Below are positions 21,633 through 33,280 of a DNA stretch of 64,000 bases, piece after piece. The stretch comes from Bos javanicus (Eukaryota > Chordata > Mammalia > Artiodactyla > Bovidae). How positions within the stretch are numbered: position 1 is the first letter of the stretch; the number at the start of each line of letters is the position of its first letter. Where the stretch lies: positions 56,869,614 to 56,933,613 of the forward strand of contig NC_083882.1 of the NCBI RefSeq assembly GCF_032452875.1, read 5' to 3'. The notes below the pieces were generated by a model that had not been told where the DNA came from, ran no database searches, and worked only from the letters and a program-made list of their open reading frames with translations. Made by a program: the position numbers and the translations under genes.

Positions 21633-22014
21633 CTAAAAATAAGTATATCAGAGAAAACATTAGCTGCTATCAAAAGTATTTTCCAATTCTCATGCTTTTA
21701 GCCCCACACCAAGCCCTACCTTCGTGTTGGTCCACTACTATTCAGCCCACCAAATCTTCTGAAATACTCGTCCAGAGGTAAGAGTAGCCAAGAGGAGAAA
21801 TGAAATGTAATCTCCATAGGTGGTGATGGTATTTTCAATGATTTATTCTGTAACAGAATCTGCTGTATTTGAACTGAAGGACCTTCCTATTTTCCTCCTG
21901 AGCTTCCTTTTCAACCTTTTTTTAAACTCAAGGTAATATAATTCAGTTTTAGTTTTACTGGTTTCCCACATTTTCTCTCACTGTTCTAGTTATGTGTAGT
22001 GTAAAAAAAAGGAC
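21633..22014. other. Intronic sequence, nothing recognised
   Basis: Directly upstream of GDPD4 exon 21411-21632. It contains the acceptor polypyrimidine tract and otherwise no recognised element. Confidence 0.5.
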
Positions 22015-22079
22015 TTCGGTTTTGAGCTGAATTGGACTCAATCCCAGCTCTATCACTTACTTGCCTTCTTTGCTGTCTG
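22015..22079 (+). mobile_element. Possible MIR fragment
   Basis: CTCAATCCCAGCTCTATCAC followed by TTACTTGCC matches the MIR order. Short. Confidence 0.4.
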
Positions 22080-22081
22080 TG

Positions 22082-22203
22082 TATGTGTTTAGTCGTGTCT
22101 GACTCTTTGCAACTCCATGGATTGTAACACAGTCCTCCAGGGTCTTCTGTCCTTTGGATTTTCCTGGCAAAAATATTGGAGTGGGTTGCCACTTCCTCCT
22201 TCA
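22082..22203 (-). mobile_element. BovA monomer
   Basis: TTTAGTCGTGTCTGACTCTT to GAGTGGGTTGCCACTTCC, one antisense BovA unit without a tRNA head. Confidence 0.85.
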
Positions 22204-22351
22204 AGGGATCTTTCTTGCCATACTAACCTGTTAAAATCCTTTCTTCTATTTGCAAAGCTTAGTTCAAATGCTACCTTCTTCATGAAGACTTCCTTAAATA
22301 ATTCTGAACTAAAGAGACTTTGGTGGCATTAAACTCCAATGGTTCATTTTT

Positions 22352-25300
22352 CAGTTCAGTTCAGTTCAGTCACTCAGTCGTGTCCAACTCTTTGAGACCC
22401 CACGGACTGCAGCACACCATGCTTCCCTGTTCATCACCAACTTGTGGAGCTTGCTCAAACTCATACCCATTGAGTCAGTGATGCCATTCAACCATCTCAT
22501 ACTCTGTTGTCCCCTTCTCCTCCTGCCTTCAATCTTGGTCAGCATCAGGGTCTTTTTCAATGAGTCAGTTCTTCTCATCAGGTGGCCTAAGTATTGGAGT
22601 TTTAGCTTCAGCATCAGTCCTTCCAATGAATATTCAGGACTTATTTCCTTTAGGATAGACTGGTTGGATCTCCTTGCAGCCCAAGGGACTCAAGAGTCTT
22701 CTCCAACACCACAATTCAAAAGCAACAATTCTTCAGTGCTCAGCTTTATTTATAGTCCAATACTCACATCCATACATGACTATTGGAAAAATCATAGCCT
22801 TGACTAGGTGGACCTTTGTTGGTAAAGTAATGTCTCTGCTTTTTAATATGCTGTCTAGGTTGGTCATAACTTTTCTTCCAAGGAGCAAGCATCTTTTAAT
22901 TTTATGGCTGCAGTCACCATCTGGAGTGATTTTGGAGCCCCCCAAAATAAAGTCTCTCACTGTTTCCATTGGTTCCCCATCTATTTGCCATGAAGTGATG
23001 GGGCTGGATGCCATGATCTTCTTTTGTTGAATGTTGAATTTTAAGCCAACTTTTTCACTCTCCTCTTTCACTTTCAACAAGAGGCTCTTTAGCTGCTCTT
23101 TGCTTTCTGCCATAGGGGTGGTATAATCTGTGTATCTGAGGTTATTGATATTTCTCCTGGTAGCTTGATTTCAGCTTGTGCTTCATCCAGTGTGGCATTT
23201 TTCATGATGTACTCTGCATATAAGTTATATAAGCAGGGTGACAATACACAGCCTTGACATACTCCTTTCCTGATTTGGAACGAGTCCATTTCCCCACGTC
23301 TGGTACTAACTGTTGCTTCCTGACCTGCATACAGATTTCTCAGGAGGCAGGTAAGGTGGTCTGGTATTCCCATCTCTTGAAGAATTTTCCAGTTTATTGT
23401 GAGCCACACAGTCAAAAGCTTTGGCATACTCAATAAAGCAGAAGTAGATGCTTTTCTGGAACTCTCTTGCTTTCTTGATGATCCAATGGATGTTAGAAAT
23501 TTGAACTCTGGTTCCTCTGCCTTTTCTAAATCCAGCTTGAACATCTGGAAGTTCATGGTTCATGTACTGCTGAAGCCTGGCTTGGAGAATTTTGAGCATT
23601 ATTTTGCTAGCCTTTTGAGATGAGTGCAATTGTGTGGTAGTTTGAACATTCTTTGGCATTGCCTTTCTTTGGGATCGGAATGAAAACTGACCTTTTCCAG
23701 TCCTATGGCCAATGCTGAATTTTCCAAATTTGCTGGCATATTGAGTGCAGCACTTTCACAGCATCACCTTTTAGGATTTGAAATAGCTCAGCAGGAATTC
23801 CATGATTTCCCCTAGCTTTGTTCGTAGTGATGCTTCCTAAGGCCCACTTGACTTCACATTCCAGGATGTCTGGCTCTGGTGAGTGTGAGTGATCACACAA
23901 TTGTGATTATCTGGGTCATGAAGATATTTCTTGTACAGTTCTTCTGTGTATTCTTGCCACCTCTTCTTAATATCTTCTGCTTCTGTTAGGTCCCTACCAT
24001 TTCTGTCCTTTATTGTGCCCATCTTTGCATGAAATGTTCCCTTGGTATCTCTAATTTTCTTGACAAGATCTCTAGTCTTTCCCATTCTATTGTTTTCCTC
24101 TATTTCTTTGCACTGATCACTGAGGAAGGCTGTCTTATCTCTCCTTGCTATTCTTTGGAACTCTGCATTCAAATGGGTATATCTTTTCTTTTCTGCTTTG
24201 CCTTTAGCTTCTCTTCTTTTCTCAGCCATTTATAAGACTTCTTCAGACAGCTATTTTGCCTTTTTGCATTTCTTTTTCTTGGGGATGGTCTTGATCCCTG
24301 CCTCCTGTACAATGTCACAAACCTCCATCCATAGTTCTTGAGGCACTCTGTCTATCAGATCCAACCCCTTGAATCTATTTGTCAGTTTCACTGTATAATC
24401 ATAAGGGATTTTATTCAGGTCATACCTGAATGGTCTAGTGATTTTTCCCTACTTTCTTCAATTTCAGTCTGAATTTGGCAATAAGGAGTTCATGATCTGA
24501 GCCACAGTCAACTCCTGGTCTTGTTTTTGCTGACTGTATAGAGCTTCTCCATCTTTGACTGCAAAGAATATAATCAATCTGATTTTGGTTTTAACCATCT
24601 GGTAATGTCCATATGTAGAGTCATCTCTTGTGTTGTTGGAAGAGGGTGTTTGCTATGACCAGTGTGTTCTCTTGGCAAAACTCTGTTAGCCTTTGTCCTG
24701 CTTCATTTTGTACTCAAAGGACAAATTTGCCTGTTACTTCAGGTATCTCTTGACTTCCTACTTTTGCATTCCAGTCCCCTATGATGAAAAGGACATCTTA
24801 TTTGGGCATTAGTTCTAGAAGGTTTTGTAGGTCTTCATAGAACCATTCAACTTTGCCTTCTTCAGCATTACTGGTTGGGGCACAGACTTGGAGTACTGTG
24901 ATATTGAATGGTTTGCCTTGGAAACGAATAGAAATCATTCTGTCATTTTTGAGATTGCACCCAAGTACTGTATTTTGGACACTTGTTGACTATGAGGGCT
25001 ACTCCATTTCTTCTAAGGGATTCTTGCCCACAGTAGTACATATAATGGTCATCTGAGTTAAATTCACCCATTCCAGTCCATCTTAGTTCGCTGATTCCTA
25101 CAATGTCAATGTTCACTCTTGCCATCTCCTGTTTGACCACTTCCAATTTGCCTTGATTCATGGACCTAACATTCCAGGTTCCTATGCAATATTGTTCTTT
25201 ACAGCATTGGACTTCCATCACCAGCCACATCAAAAACTGGGTGTTGTTTTCGCTTTGGCTCCGTCTCTTCATCCTTTCTGGAGTTACATTCTTTCTGGAG

Positions 25301-25457
25301 TTACCACTCTCCTCCAGGAGCATATTGGGCATCTACTGACCTGGGGAGTTCATCTTTCAGTATCCTATCTTTTTGCCTTTTCCTACTGTTCATGGGGTTC
25401 TCAAGGCAAGAATACTGAAGTGGTTTCCCATTTCAGTAAGTGGTTAACACCCAAGAT
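22352..25457 (-). mobile_element. Nearly full-length BovB (RTE LINE), inactive
   Basis: The only copy here with the apurinic-like endonuclease and the whole RT. The minus strand shows YCIGTWNVRSMNQGKLEVV and GISELRWTGMGEF (endonuclease, 24943-25332), a linker (DRNGRDLTEAEDIKKRWQEY), RT text including EYAKAFDCVAHNKL, and the 3' end with the CAGTTCAG tail at 22352. The expected YADD box reads YTDY near 23130, and several frameshifts separate the pieces, so it cannot make an active protein. The likely target-site duplication is GGTTCATTTTT (22341-22351) and GTTTCATTTTT (25458-25468), one mismatch in 11. Confidence 0.93.
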
Positions 25458-25544
25458 GTTTCATTTTTATGCCTCTTTAATTCTGTTCTCTATACTTACT
25501 TGTATACTTTTGAAGTCATATTAAAATTCTGGCTTCATATGCTG

Positions 25545-25735
25545 TTGGTTTGTAACCTCGATAAAACCACTTAGATTCTCAAAATCTTTATTGTCCAAAG
25601 TATAAAATGGGAAAGGGGAGGAATGATCTGTGTATTTCTCATGATTACTTTGATTATTAAATATGATAAGATATTTTCTGGGTTTAGGAGCATGTCTGGT
25701 ACACAGAATATTGCATAATTCACAATAGTTCCCTC
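25545..25735 (+). mobile_element. Possible MIR
   Basis: TAACCTCGATAAAACCACTTAG, AAAGTATAAAATGGGAAAG and a TATTAAATATGATAAGAT segment keep the MIR order. Diverged. Confidence 0.5.
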
Positions 25736-25832
25736 ACTCTACTGCTTCTACTGAGTATAACTTTTTCACAGCAGGAAATGCCATTTTTTTTTTTTAAACA
25801 CAGCATTACATCTTATACCTCAGTCCATATAT

Positions 25833-26153
25833 GTGAAGTGAAAGTGAAAGTCACTCAGTCGAGTCTGACTCTTTGGGACCCCATGAACTACATAGTCTGT
25901 GGAATACTCCAGGCTGGAATACTGGAGTGGGTAGCCTTTCCCTTCTCCAGGGGATCTTCCCAACCCAGGGGTCGAACCCAGGTCTCCTGCATTGCAAGTG
26001 GATTCTTTACCAGCTGAGCCACAAGGGAAGCCCAAGAATACTGGAGTGGGTAGCCTATCCCTTCTCCAGTGGATCTTCCTGACCCAGGAATCGAACCAGG
26101 GTCTCCTGCATTGCAGGTGGATTTTTTACCAACTGAGCTATCAGGGAAGCCCA
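25833..26153 (-). mobile_element. Bov-tA SINE with duplicated tRNA-like head
   Basis: On the minus strand, two head units in tandem (GGGCTTCCCTGATAGCTCAG and GGGCTTCCCTTGTGGCTCAG), each followed by TGCAATGCAGGAGACC, precede one BovA end. Confidence 0.9.
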
Positions 26154-26825
26154 GTCCATATATATATTGCCTATATTGAACTTACTAGACAGCTACTTTT
26201 ACCATCATTTTCCAATTTCAGATCACTTGTTGGTGAAGTCAATGATAGAAGGTTCTTTCTCAGGAGAAGGAAGCAGTAGCTACCTCACATTTTTTCAAGA
26301 CTAAAGCAATCTTTTTCTCGACATAAATTTATCTTCAATCTAATTCCACCCTTTGCATTTCTTCTTATTCCCCTATACCCTAAGAAAGCTACCCTTTCTC
26401 ACTTTTTTCTCAAGAAAGAAAGAATCATATTTCATAATATCCACAAGGCAGAATATCAGTGTTGAATGAAACTATAGTTTAGACATGAGCAGAAGTTAAT
26501 AATTAAGGGTTTTCTTAATCATCATGAAAAGAGAAATCTGCTTCAGAATTCAAGATTTTTGTTAGACTCTACCTGTTCTAGACCAAATGATTCACTTAAT
26601 TGTTGTGGAAAAACTGGATGGGCAAAGATCAAGATAGGATTTAAATAATTCATTTATGCATAATTTCTAAAATGCCCCTAAATGGCAAAAGGACTAGGAA
26701 ATGCTCTATACAAGGACATTCATGAAGCCTTTCCTTTTAAGAATAACTTGGACAAAAAATTAAAGTAGTAAAAATCATCAAGATTAACAGGAGAGCTTAA
26801 AACTAGATCTGAGTATGTTTTAAGA
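26154..26825. other. Intronic sequence, nothing recognised
   Basis: No ORF, RNA gene or repeat family could be supported here. Confidence 0.45.
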
Positions 26826-26906
26826 AGGTGGATTCATTTTGATATTTGGCAAAACTAATACAATTATGTAAAGTTTAAAAATAAAATAAAACTTAAAAAA
26901 AAGAAG
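26826..26906 (+). mobile_element. Very short ruminant L1 3' end
   Basis: GATTCATTTTGATATTTGGC, then AATACAATTATGTAAAG and an A-rich tail. The same 3' end occurs at 29117, 50399 and 59495. Confidence 0.7.
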
Positions 26907-26961
26907 TAATAGCTTAAGTTAATGAAGGCTCATTTTTTAAAATATTTAAAATAAGCTGGAA

Positions 26962-27170
26962 TGCTGTTGTTGTTTAGCCAACAAGTTTTGTCTGACTCTT
27001 TTGAGACTCCATGGGCTGTCATGGGATTTTCCAGGCAAGAATACTCGAGTGGGTTGCCATTTCTTTCTCCAGGGGGATCTTCCTGACCCAGCAATTGAAC
27101 TTGTGGCTTTTGCCATATCTTCTATTGCAGGTGGGTTCTTTACTGCTGAGACACCAGGGAAGTCCCAAGC
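26962..27170 (-). mobile_element. Bov-tA SINE
   Basis: TTTTGTCTGACTCTTTTGAG at the BovA end and CACCAGGGAAGTCCC at the tRNA-like head. Diverged. Confidence 0.85.
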
Positions 27171-27409
27171 TGGAATGAGTCAAAGCCAGTTTAGACTATC
27201 TGTAACCTGTAGCTTAGTATTTTAAAAAATCTCCAGTAAGTAACAAGATAGAATGAAAACAAACTTAAGTTCTCCACAAAAACATCTTGTTCCTCAAGTA
27301 AAAAACAGTATTAAAAGGTTTTCAGTTCTCTATGCTTAGGCTTAGAGAAATTATAAGTAGAAGGGCTGCTAGATGATCCAGTGTATCAATTGGTTAAGAA
27401 ACAGGACAA
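27171..27409. other. Intronic sequence, nothing recognised
   Basis: AT-rich, no feature recognised. Confidence 0.4.
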
Positions 27410-28180
27410 TTAGGGTTGTGACCAAAATGGCATGGTAGAAAAGCCCTGAGCTCTCCTTCTCCCAAGGGCATACCAAAATTACAACCACTGAAAGAGCAAG
27501 TATCTTTGAGAACCACCTGAAGACTAATAGAAAATATTTTCACAACTCCAGATATAAAAAAAAGGAAGCTAGAGACACGGTAGGGTGAAGATCCATACTT
27601 CAGGGAGGCAATTCACAAAAGGAAGGATAATAATTGCAGAATATTTTCCCCAAGAAGCAAATAGTCTGAGCCCCACATAAGACTGTCTGGCTCAAGGGTC
27701 CTGTACTGGGAAAAGAGCCTCCAGAATGTCTGGCTTTGAAGGCCTGCAGTGTTTGTATACTAGAGAGCAGGGAGGTTAAAGGAAATAGATACTCTGCTCT
27801 TTCAGGGCGCCCACAAAAACCTCACATGCTCTGAGACTCACCACAAAGACAATAATTTGAAAGGATCCTAGTCAGACTTACTTGCCAATCTTGGCAGAGC
27901 CGCTGGAGAGGCGGTAGGAAGTTGGGTCTCACCCTGGGAACACTGATGCTGGCAGCAGCTGCATTTGGGATCTACTTCTACCGCAGAAGCTTTGGTGCTG
28001 GACAGCACCATTTTGGATGCCTCCCTCTCATGTATTGGTTCCAGGGCATAGCCTGCCCACCAGGCTTCTAAGCCATTACCATCCCCAGGAAACTCCCTGA
28101 CCAGGCTATCCAGCCAGCTGCTCCAGGACCTAGCCCTGCCCACTGCCAGGTCAGAACCAGCCCGAGAAGCCCCTAAGCCA
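27410..28180 (+). mobile_element. L1 5' UTR-like segment
   Basis: GTGACCAAAATGGCATGGTAG, TGAGCTCTCCTTCTCCCAAG and AAAATTACAACCACTGAAAG resemble the 5' UTR of old laurasiatherian L1s. It becomes GC-richer after 27880. No coding region. Confidence 0.5.
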
Positions 28181-28184
28181 CATA

Positions 28185-28445
28185 TCCAATCATGCTGGGA
28201 AATGATCCCTGTAAGGTAAGGGAGTTAGAGAAGGCGAGGTTCAGAAAAAGAACGAGACTGGCACTTTACAAGAACAAATCACCTTTAATGAAGCGAGAAG
28301 GGGCAGCAGTCAGATTAGTGAGTTGCTGCACTTATCCAGGAAGAATAAGTATATATAGGCATGTATGTGGAAAGTTACTGTCTTAAGGGGGCCTGTTCTT
28401 CTCCAAGGTTATTCGGAGTAGTTATCTCTTAAATGGCTGGGGCAA
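28185..28445 (-). repeat. Possible solitary LTR fragment
   Basis: On the minus strand GCTTCATTAAAGGTGATTTG, with an ATTAAA signal, is followed by a T-rich and then C-rich stretch (TCTCGTTCTTTTTCTG), as in LTR R/U5 regions. The family was not identified and no paired LTR was found. Confidence 0.35.
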
Positions 28446-28461
28446 GGAATTTTGGAGAATA

Positions 28462-29194
28462 GCCAGAGGCTGGACCAGCTATGGAGGATGGTATGGAGAT
28501 TCCCTAAAAAACTAGGAATAAAACCACCATATGACCCAGCAATCCCACCCCTAGGCATATACCCTGAGGAAGCCAAAATGGAAAAAGACACATGTATCCC
28601 ATTGTTCATTGCAGCACTGTTTACAATAGCTAGAACATGGAAGCAACCTAGATGTTCATCGACAGATGAATGGGTAAAGAAGTTGTGGTACATATACACA
28701 ATGGAATATTACTCAGCCACAAAAAGGAATGCATTTGAGTCACTTCTAATGAGGTGGATGAATCTAGAACCTATTACACAGAGTGAAGTAAGTCAGAAAG
28801 AGAAAGATAAATATTGTATTCTAACACATATATATGTAATGTAGACAAATGGTACTGACGAATTTATTTACAGGGCAGCAATGGAGAAACAGACAGAGAA
28901 TAGACTTATGGACAGGGGGAGAGGGGAGGAGAGGGTGAGATGTATGGAAAGAGTAACATGGAAACTTACATTGCCATATGTAAAATAGCGAATGGGAATT
29001 TGCTGTATGGATCAGGAAACTAAAACAGGGGCTCTGTATCAACCTAGAGGTGTGGGATGGGGAGGGAGGTAGGAGGGAGGTTCAAAAGGGAGGGGATATA
29101 TGTATACCTATGGCTGATTCATTTTGAGGTTTGGCAGAAAACAACGAAATTTTGTAAAGCAATTATCCTTCAATAAAAAAAATAAATTTTAAAA
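28462..29194 (+). mobile_element. Ruminant L1 3' end
   Basis: The ORF2 C-terminus is open from 28452 to 28844 (KLGIKPPYDPAIPPLGIYPE, ETRKRN-type region lost), followed by the 3' UTR with GGGAGAGGGGAGGAGAGGG and TGATTCATTTTGAGGTTTGG, and an A-rich tail. Confidence 0.88.
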
Positions 29195-29219
29195 AAGCAA
29201 AACAAAACAAATATAACAA

Positions 29220-29725
29220 AACAGAACATCATAGATACAGAGAATGAAGTAGTGACTGCTAAAGGGAAGGAGTGATGGCTAAAATAGGGAAGATTAAGAG
29301 GTACAAAAGTCCCTGATGCTGGGAAAGACTGAGGGCAGGAGAAGAGGGCGTCAGAGGATGAGAAGGTTGGATGACATCACCGATGTAATGGATATGAACT
29401 TGGGCAAACTTTAGGAGATGGTGAGGGACAAGGAGGCCTGGCATGCTGTAGTCCAGGGGGTCACAAAGAATCGGATATGACTGGGCAACTAAACAACAAC
29501 GAGGTACAAACTTCCAGTTATAAAATATACAGGTCAGAGAAATATAATGTACAGCAAAGGAAATATAGTCAATAATATCATAATAACTCTGTATGGTAAC
29601 AGATGTAAGCAGACTTATTGTAGTGATCATTATGTAATATATAAAAATATCAAATCACCATGTTGTCCACTTGAAACTAATATAATATTTTATGTCAATA
29701 AATCTTCAGTTTTAAAAAAGGACAA
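29220..29725 (+). mobile_element. Old L1 3' UTR split by BovB
   Basis: The flanks 29220-29302 and 29501-29725 read continuously as an L1 3' UTR (GGGAAGGAGTGATGGCTAAA; CACTTGAAACTAATATAATA). A BovB lies between. Confidence 0.65.
29303..29500 (+). mobile_element. BovB 3' fragment, diverged
   Basis: CCCTGATGCTGGGAAAGACTG to GACTGGGCAACTAAACAACA. Flanked by GAGGTACAAA at 29299-29308 and 29500-29509. Confidence 0.85.
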
Positions 29726-30119
29726 TTATGTAAAATCTTCTTAGTGATGCCACTTAGAGGGAAAGATTACCACTCAACAGATAATTCTGAGAACCAGCTG
29801 TAAACATAAATGAACAATAATATCATTTTCTTATCCATAACAGGTACCACTACTTTTACTATTAATCCCACTACGGAAGTAAACCAGGTTGCTCAGAGTA
29901 CTAACACTATTCATGCAGAGAGAATTTCTAACAATATTAAGTCCGTTTCTATTTACCAACCTATAACTGTTATCTTGAGACTATTGTCATATAACACTCA
30001 TTTCTTCTCTATAGCACTTTCCTAAAATTTTTATGTTAGGAATCTTTTTTGAAAAAGAACAGCTAGAATAAAGGCACCACAGACAAATTAGTATCAGGAG
30101 CTGAAGAAAATTCTACAGT
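29726..30119. other. Intronic sequence, nothing recognised
   Basis: AT-rich with no supported feature. Confidence 0.4.
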
Positions 30120-30405
30120 TTAGTTAGTTCAGTTGCTCTTTGAGATCCTATGGACTATACAGCCCATGGAATTCTCCAGGGCCAGAATACTGGAGTAGGT
30201 AGTCTCTCACTTCTCCAGCCAGGGATCAAACCCAGGTCTCCTGCATTGCAGGCAGATTCTTTACTAGCTGAGCCACAAGGGAAGCACAAGAATACTGGAG
30301 TGGGTAGCCTATCCCTTCTCCAGGGGATCTTCCCAACGCAGGAATTGAACCAGGGTCTCCTGCATTGCAGGCGCACTCTTACCAACTGAACTATCAGGGA
30401 AGCCC
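30120..30405 (-). mobile_element. Bov-tA SINE with duplicated tRNA-like head
   Basis: Second copy of the two-headed form. The minus strand has GGGCTTCCCTGATAGTTCAG and GTGCTTCCCTTGTGGCTCAG heads before a short BovA end. Confidence 0.88.
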
Positions 30406-30479
30406 ATTTATTTATTTTCATTTAAAAAAAAATTACATAAGCTTCAAACTTCACAAATTCTGGATCATTCCTTACTCTC

Positions 30480-31411
30480 AGTCAGTTCAGTTCAGTCGCT
30501 CAGTCGTGTTCGACTCTTTGCGACACCATGAACTGCAGCATGCCAGGCTTCCCTGTCGATCACCAACTACCGGAGTTTACTCAAACGCATGTCCATTGAG
30601 TTGGTGATATCATCCAACCATCTCATCCTCTGTTGTTCCCTTCTCCTACCACCTTCAATCTTTCCCAGCATCAGGGTCTTTTCAAGTGAGTTAGTTTTTT
30701 GCATCAGGTGGCCAAAGTATTGGAGTTTCAGCTTCAGTATCAGTCCTTCCAATGAATATTCAGGACTGATTTCTTTTAGGATGGACTGGTTGGATCTTCC
30801 TGCAGTCCAAGGGACTCTAAAGAGTCTTCTCCAACACCACAGTTCAAAAGCATCAATTCTTCTGCGCTCAGCTTTCTTCACAGTCCAACTCTCACATCCA
30901 TACATGACCGCTGGAAAAACCATAGCCTTGACTAGACGGACTTTTGTTGGCAAAGTAAGGTCTCTGCTTTTTAATATGCTGCCTAAGTTGGTCATAACTT
31001 TTCTTCCAAGGAGCAAGTGTCTTTTAATTTTATGGCTGCAGTCACCATGTGCAGTGATTTTGGAGCCCCCCAAAATAAAGTCTGTCACTGTTTTCACTGT
31101 TTCCCCATCTATTTGCCATGAAGTGATGGGACCAGATGCCGTGATCTTAGTTTTCTGAATGTTGAGTTTTAAGCCAACTTTTTCACTCTCCTCTTTCACT
31201 TTCATCAAGAGGCTCTCTAGTTCTTCTTCACTTTCTACCATAAGTGTGGTGTCATCTGCATGTCTGAGGTTATTGATATTTCTCTCAGCAATTTTGATTT
31301 CAGCTTGTGCTTCCTCCAGCCCGGCATTTCTCATGATGTACTCTGTGTATAAGTTAAATAAGCAGGGTGACAATATACAGTCTTGACGTATTCCTTTTCC
31401 AATTTCGACTG
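30480..31411 (-). mobile_element. BovB, 5'-truncated, long open frame
   Basis: The minus strand is open for 268 codons (30567-31373) from SPCLFNLYTEYIMRN through NNLRHADDTTLMVE (YADD changed to HADD) to the C-terminal WLDDITNSMDM. The start of the element, and so the endonuclease, is missing. Confidence 0.94.
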
Positions 31412-32042
31412 CACATTATCAAATTGTAGCTATAGACATTAGTATATTGATTCAATAAATAAATAAATGGTCATGGTAGGAGAATTCCTGAAGAGAAAAG
31501 ATCTAGAATAATCAAAGTAAAATCCATAAGAGTTTACACTGACTCGGTTGAAATTTTGCCTAAAATCCTAATGCTGAATTTAAGGAAGATCTAACTAAAC
31601 AACAGACTTAATAAAACAATGTTTAACTATATCTTGTATTAGTCCAAGCAAATGTATCTATTTTATGATTTTTTTTAAACCCAAAAACTGAGACAGTGGA
31701 GGATATAAATTCATTCACTATCTGTGAGTTCTTAACCAAAAAGTTATATCTCATTTTCTAGTTTGTGTAACCCAAATGTACTCTTTCTGGTTCTATATTT
31801 ACTTTCGTTGTGTCTTATCTGGTGAAGATCATCAACACTGCCTGCCCTGACCAGGGCAAAATCAACAATTTGTCTGGAAAGTTATGTTTCAGGTTTTCTG
31901 AAGAGTCATTCTACTTAAGTCTTAAACCAAGATCTTAAGGCTATGCAGTAACCCACCTTGAAATTCTTAAGATTGAATCTATGATTTTATTAATAAAACA
32001 TCTAAGGATAAACTTAACTCTATAAAATAATAGTTCATTATC
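31412..32042. other. Intronic sequence, nothing recognised
   Basis: No gene or repeat could be supported. It may include older parts of the ERV that begins to be recognisable at 33281, but no motif was seen. Confidence 0.4.
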
Positions 32043-32375
32043 CAGGGTTCAGCAAACTTATGTGTGAAGGAGCAGATACAAATATTATTTTTACTTTGTG
32101 TGAGTCACAGCTCTGTCTCAACTATTGAACTATTACAGTGCAAAAACAGCCGTAAACTGTTCATAAGTGAATAAGCATAGCTGTGTTCCAATAAAACTTT
32201 ATAGATTGAACTAAAACTAAAACTTGGCTTTTATATGAGTTTTACACATCTTGAAATATTACTCTTTTGATTGTTTCCAATGATTTAAAAATACAAAAAC
32301 CATTTTTAGTTTGCAGGCTGTACAGAACAGCTAGTGAACTGAACTGGACAACAGAGTGTAGTTTGCCAGCTCCTG
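32043..32375 (+). mobile_element. hAT-Charlie nonautonomous DNA transposon (MER1-like)
   Basis: Starts CAGGGTTCAGCAAACTTATG and ends AGTTTGCCAGCTCCTG, imperfect terminal inverted repeats. The middle has GTGTTCCAATAAAACTTTAT, a hallmark of this family. No matching 8-bp duplication was found. Confidence 0.75.
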
Positions 32376-32872
32376 ATCTACGCCATGATCTATTGGCTAA
32401 GGAGAGATAAAATGCAATGGGAGATTGCAAATGTTTCAAAATTATCAAGGGTCAACCACTAAATCACTAAAGATGATTTCTGAGATTAACTGGTTCTTTA
32501 AGATTAAAGAAGGAAGCATTTATGAAATGTGTCCATGTGATTTGACTTAATCAGACATCCTGGAACCATTCTCAAAAAAAAGAAACCAAAAAGACCTTAC
32601 GTGATCTCAAAATATTTATTCAACGTTCATCTTTGCTGAACTTGCTCACCTTCTTGATCTTCCAGATAACCATAAATCTTTCTCTTTAAAAGTATACAAA
32701 ACAGAAGGTCAAGTCTAAATTTGGTCTAATCTATTAACAAGTTAACAGACATCAAAGACTCATTGTTTATTAATGCCTATTCCTTGATCTAGGAGTAAGG
32801 CTTTTTATCTTTGCCTCAGGGGAAAAAATGGAGTCTTGGCAACACTAATCATCTACTCATAGCCTGTAAGAG
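32376..32872. other. Intronic sequence, nothing recognised
   Basis: No supported feature. Confidence 0.4.
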
Positions 32873-33078
32873 GCTTCCCAGGTGGCTCAATTGGTAAAGA
32901 ATCCACCCAACAGTGCAGGAGACACACGTTCAGTCCCTGGGTTGGGAAGAACCCCTGGAGGAGGAAATGGCCATCCACTCCAGTATTCTTGCCTGGAGAA
33001 TTCCATGGACAGAGGAGCCTGGCAGGCTCCATCCAGTCCATGGGGTCACAAACAGTCGGACATGACTGAGTGACTGGG
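32873..33078 (+). mobile_element. Bov-tA SINE
   Basis: AGGCTTCCCAGGTGGCTCAA head, ACTCCAGTATTCTTGCCTGG and CAGTCGGACATGACTGAGTG body. Confidence 0.92.
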
Positions 33079-33280
33079 CACATAGCCAGTAAGATGAGAC
33101 ATTAGAGGAAAGGTTTCTGCAGGTCATCAAACTACAAGAATGCTCTGACTAAAGTCCTTGACAAGGGCCTCTTTCACAGAAGACAGATCAGTCTATGGAG
33201 TTCACAAATTCCATCACATTGATGTATAGCATTTGACTCCCAGTTCTGAAACGAAACACTAGAACTACTTAGGTTTTGAG

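Noticed and set aside
30567..31373. A 268-codon open frame on the minus strand
   Set aside because: A BovB fragment lacking the endonuclease, with YADD changed to HADD; not a host gene.
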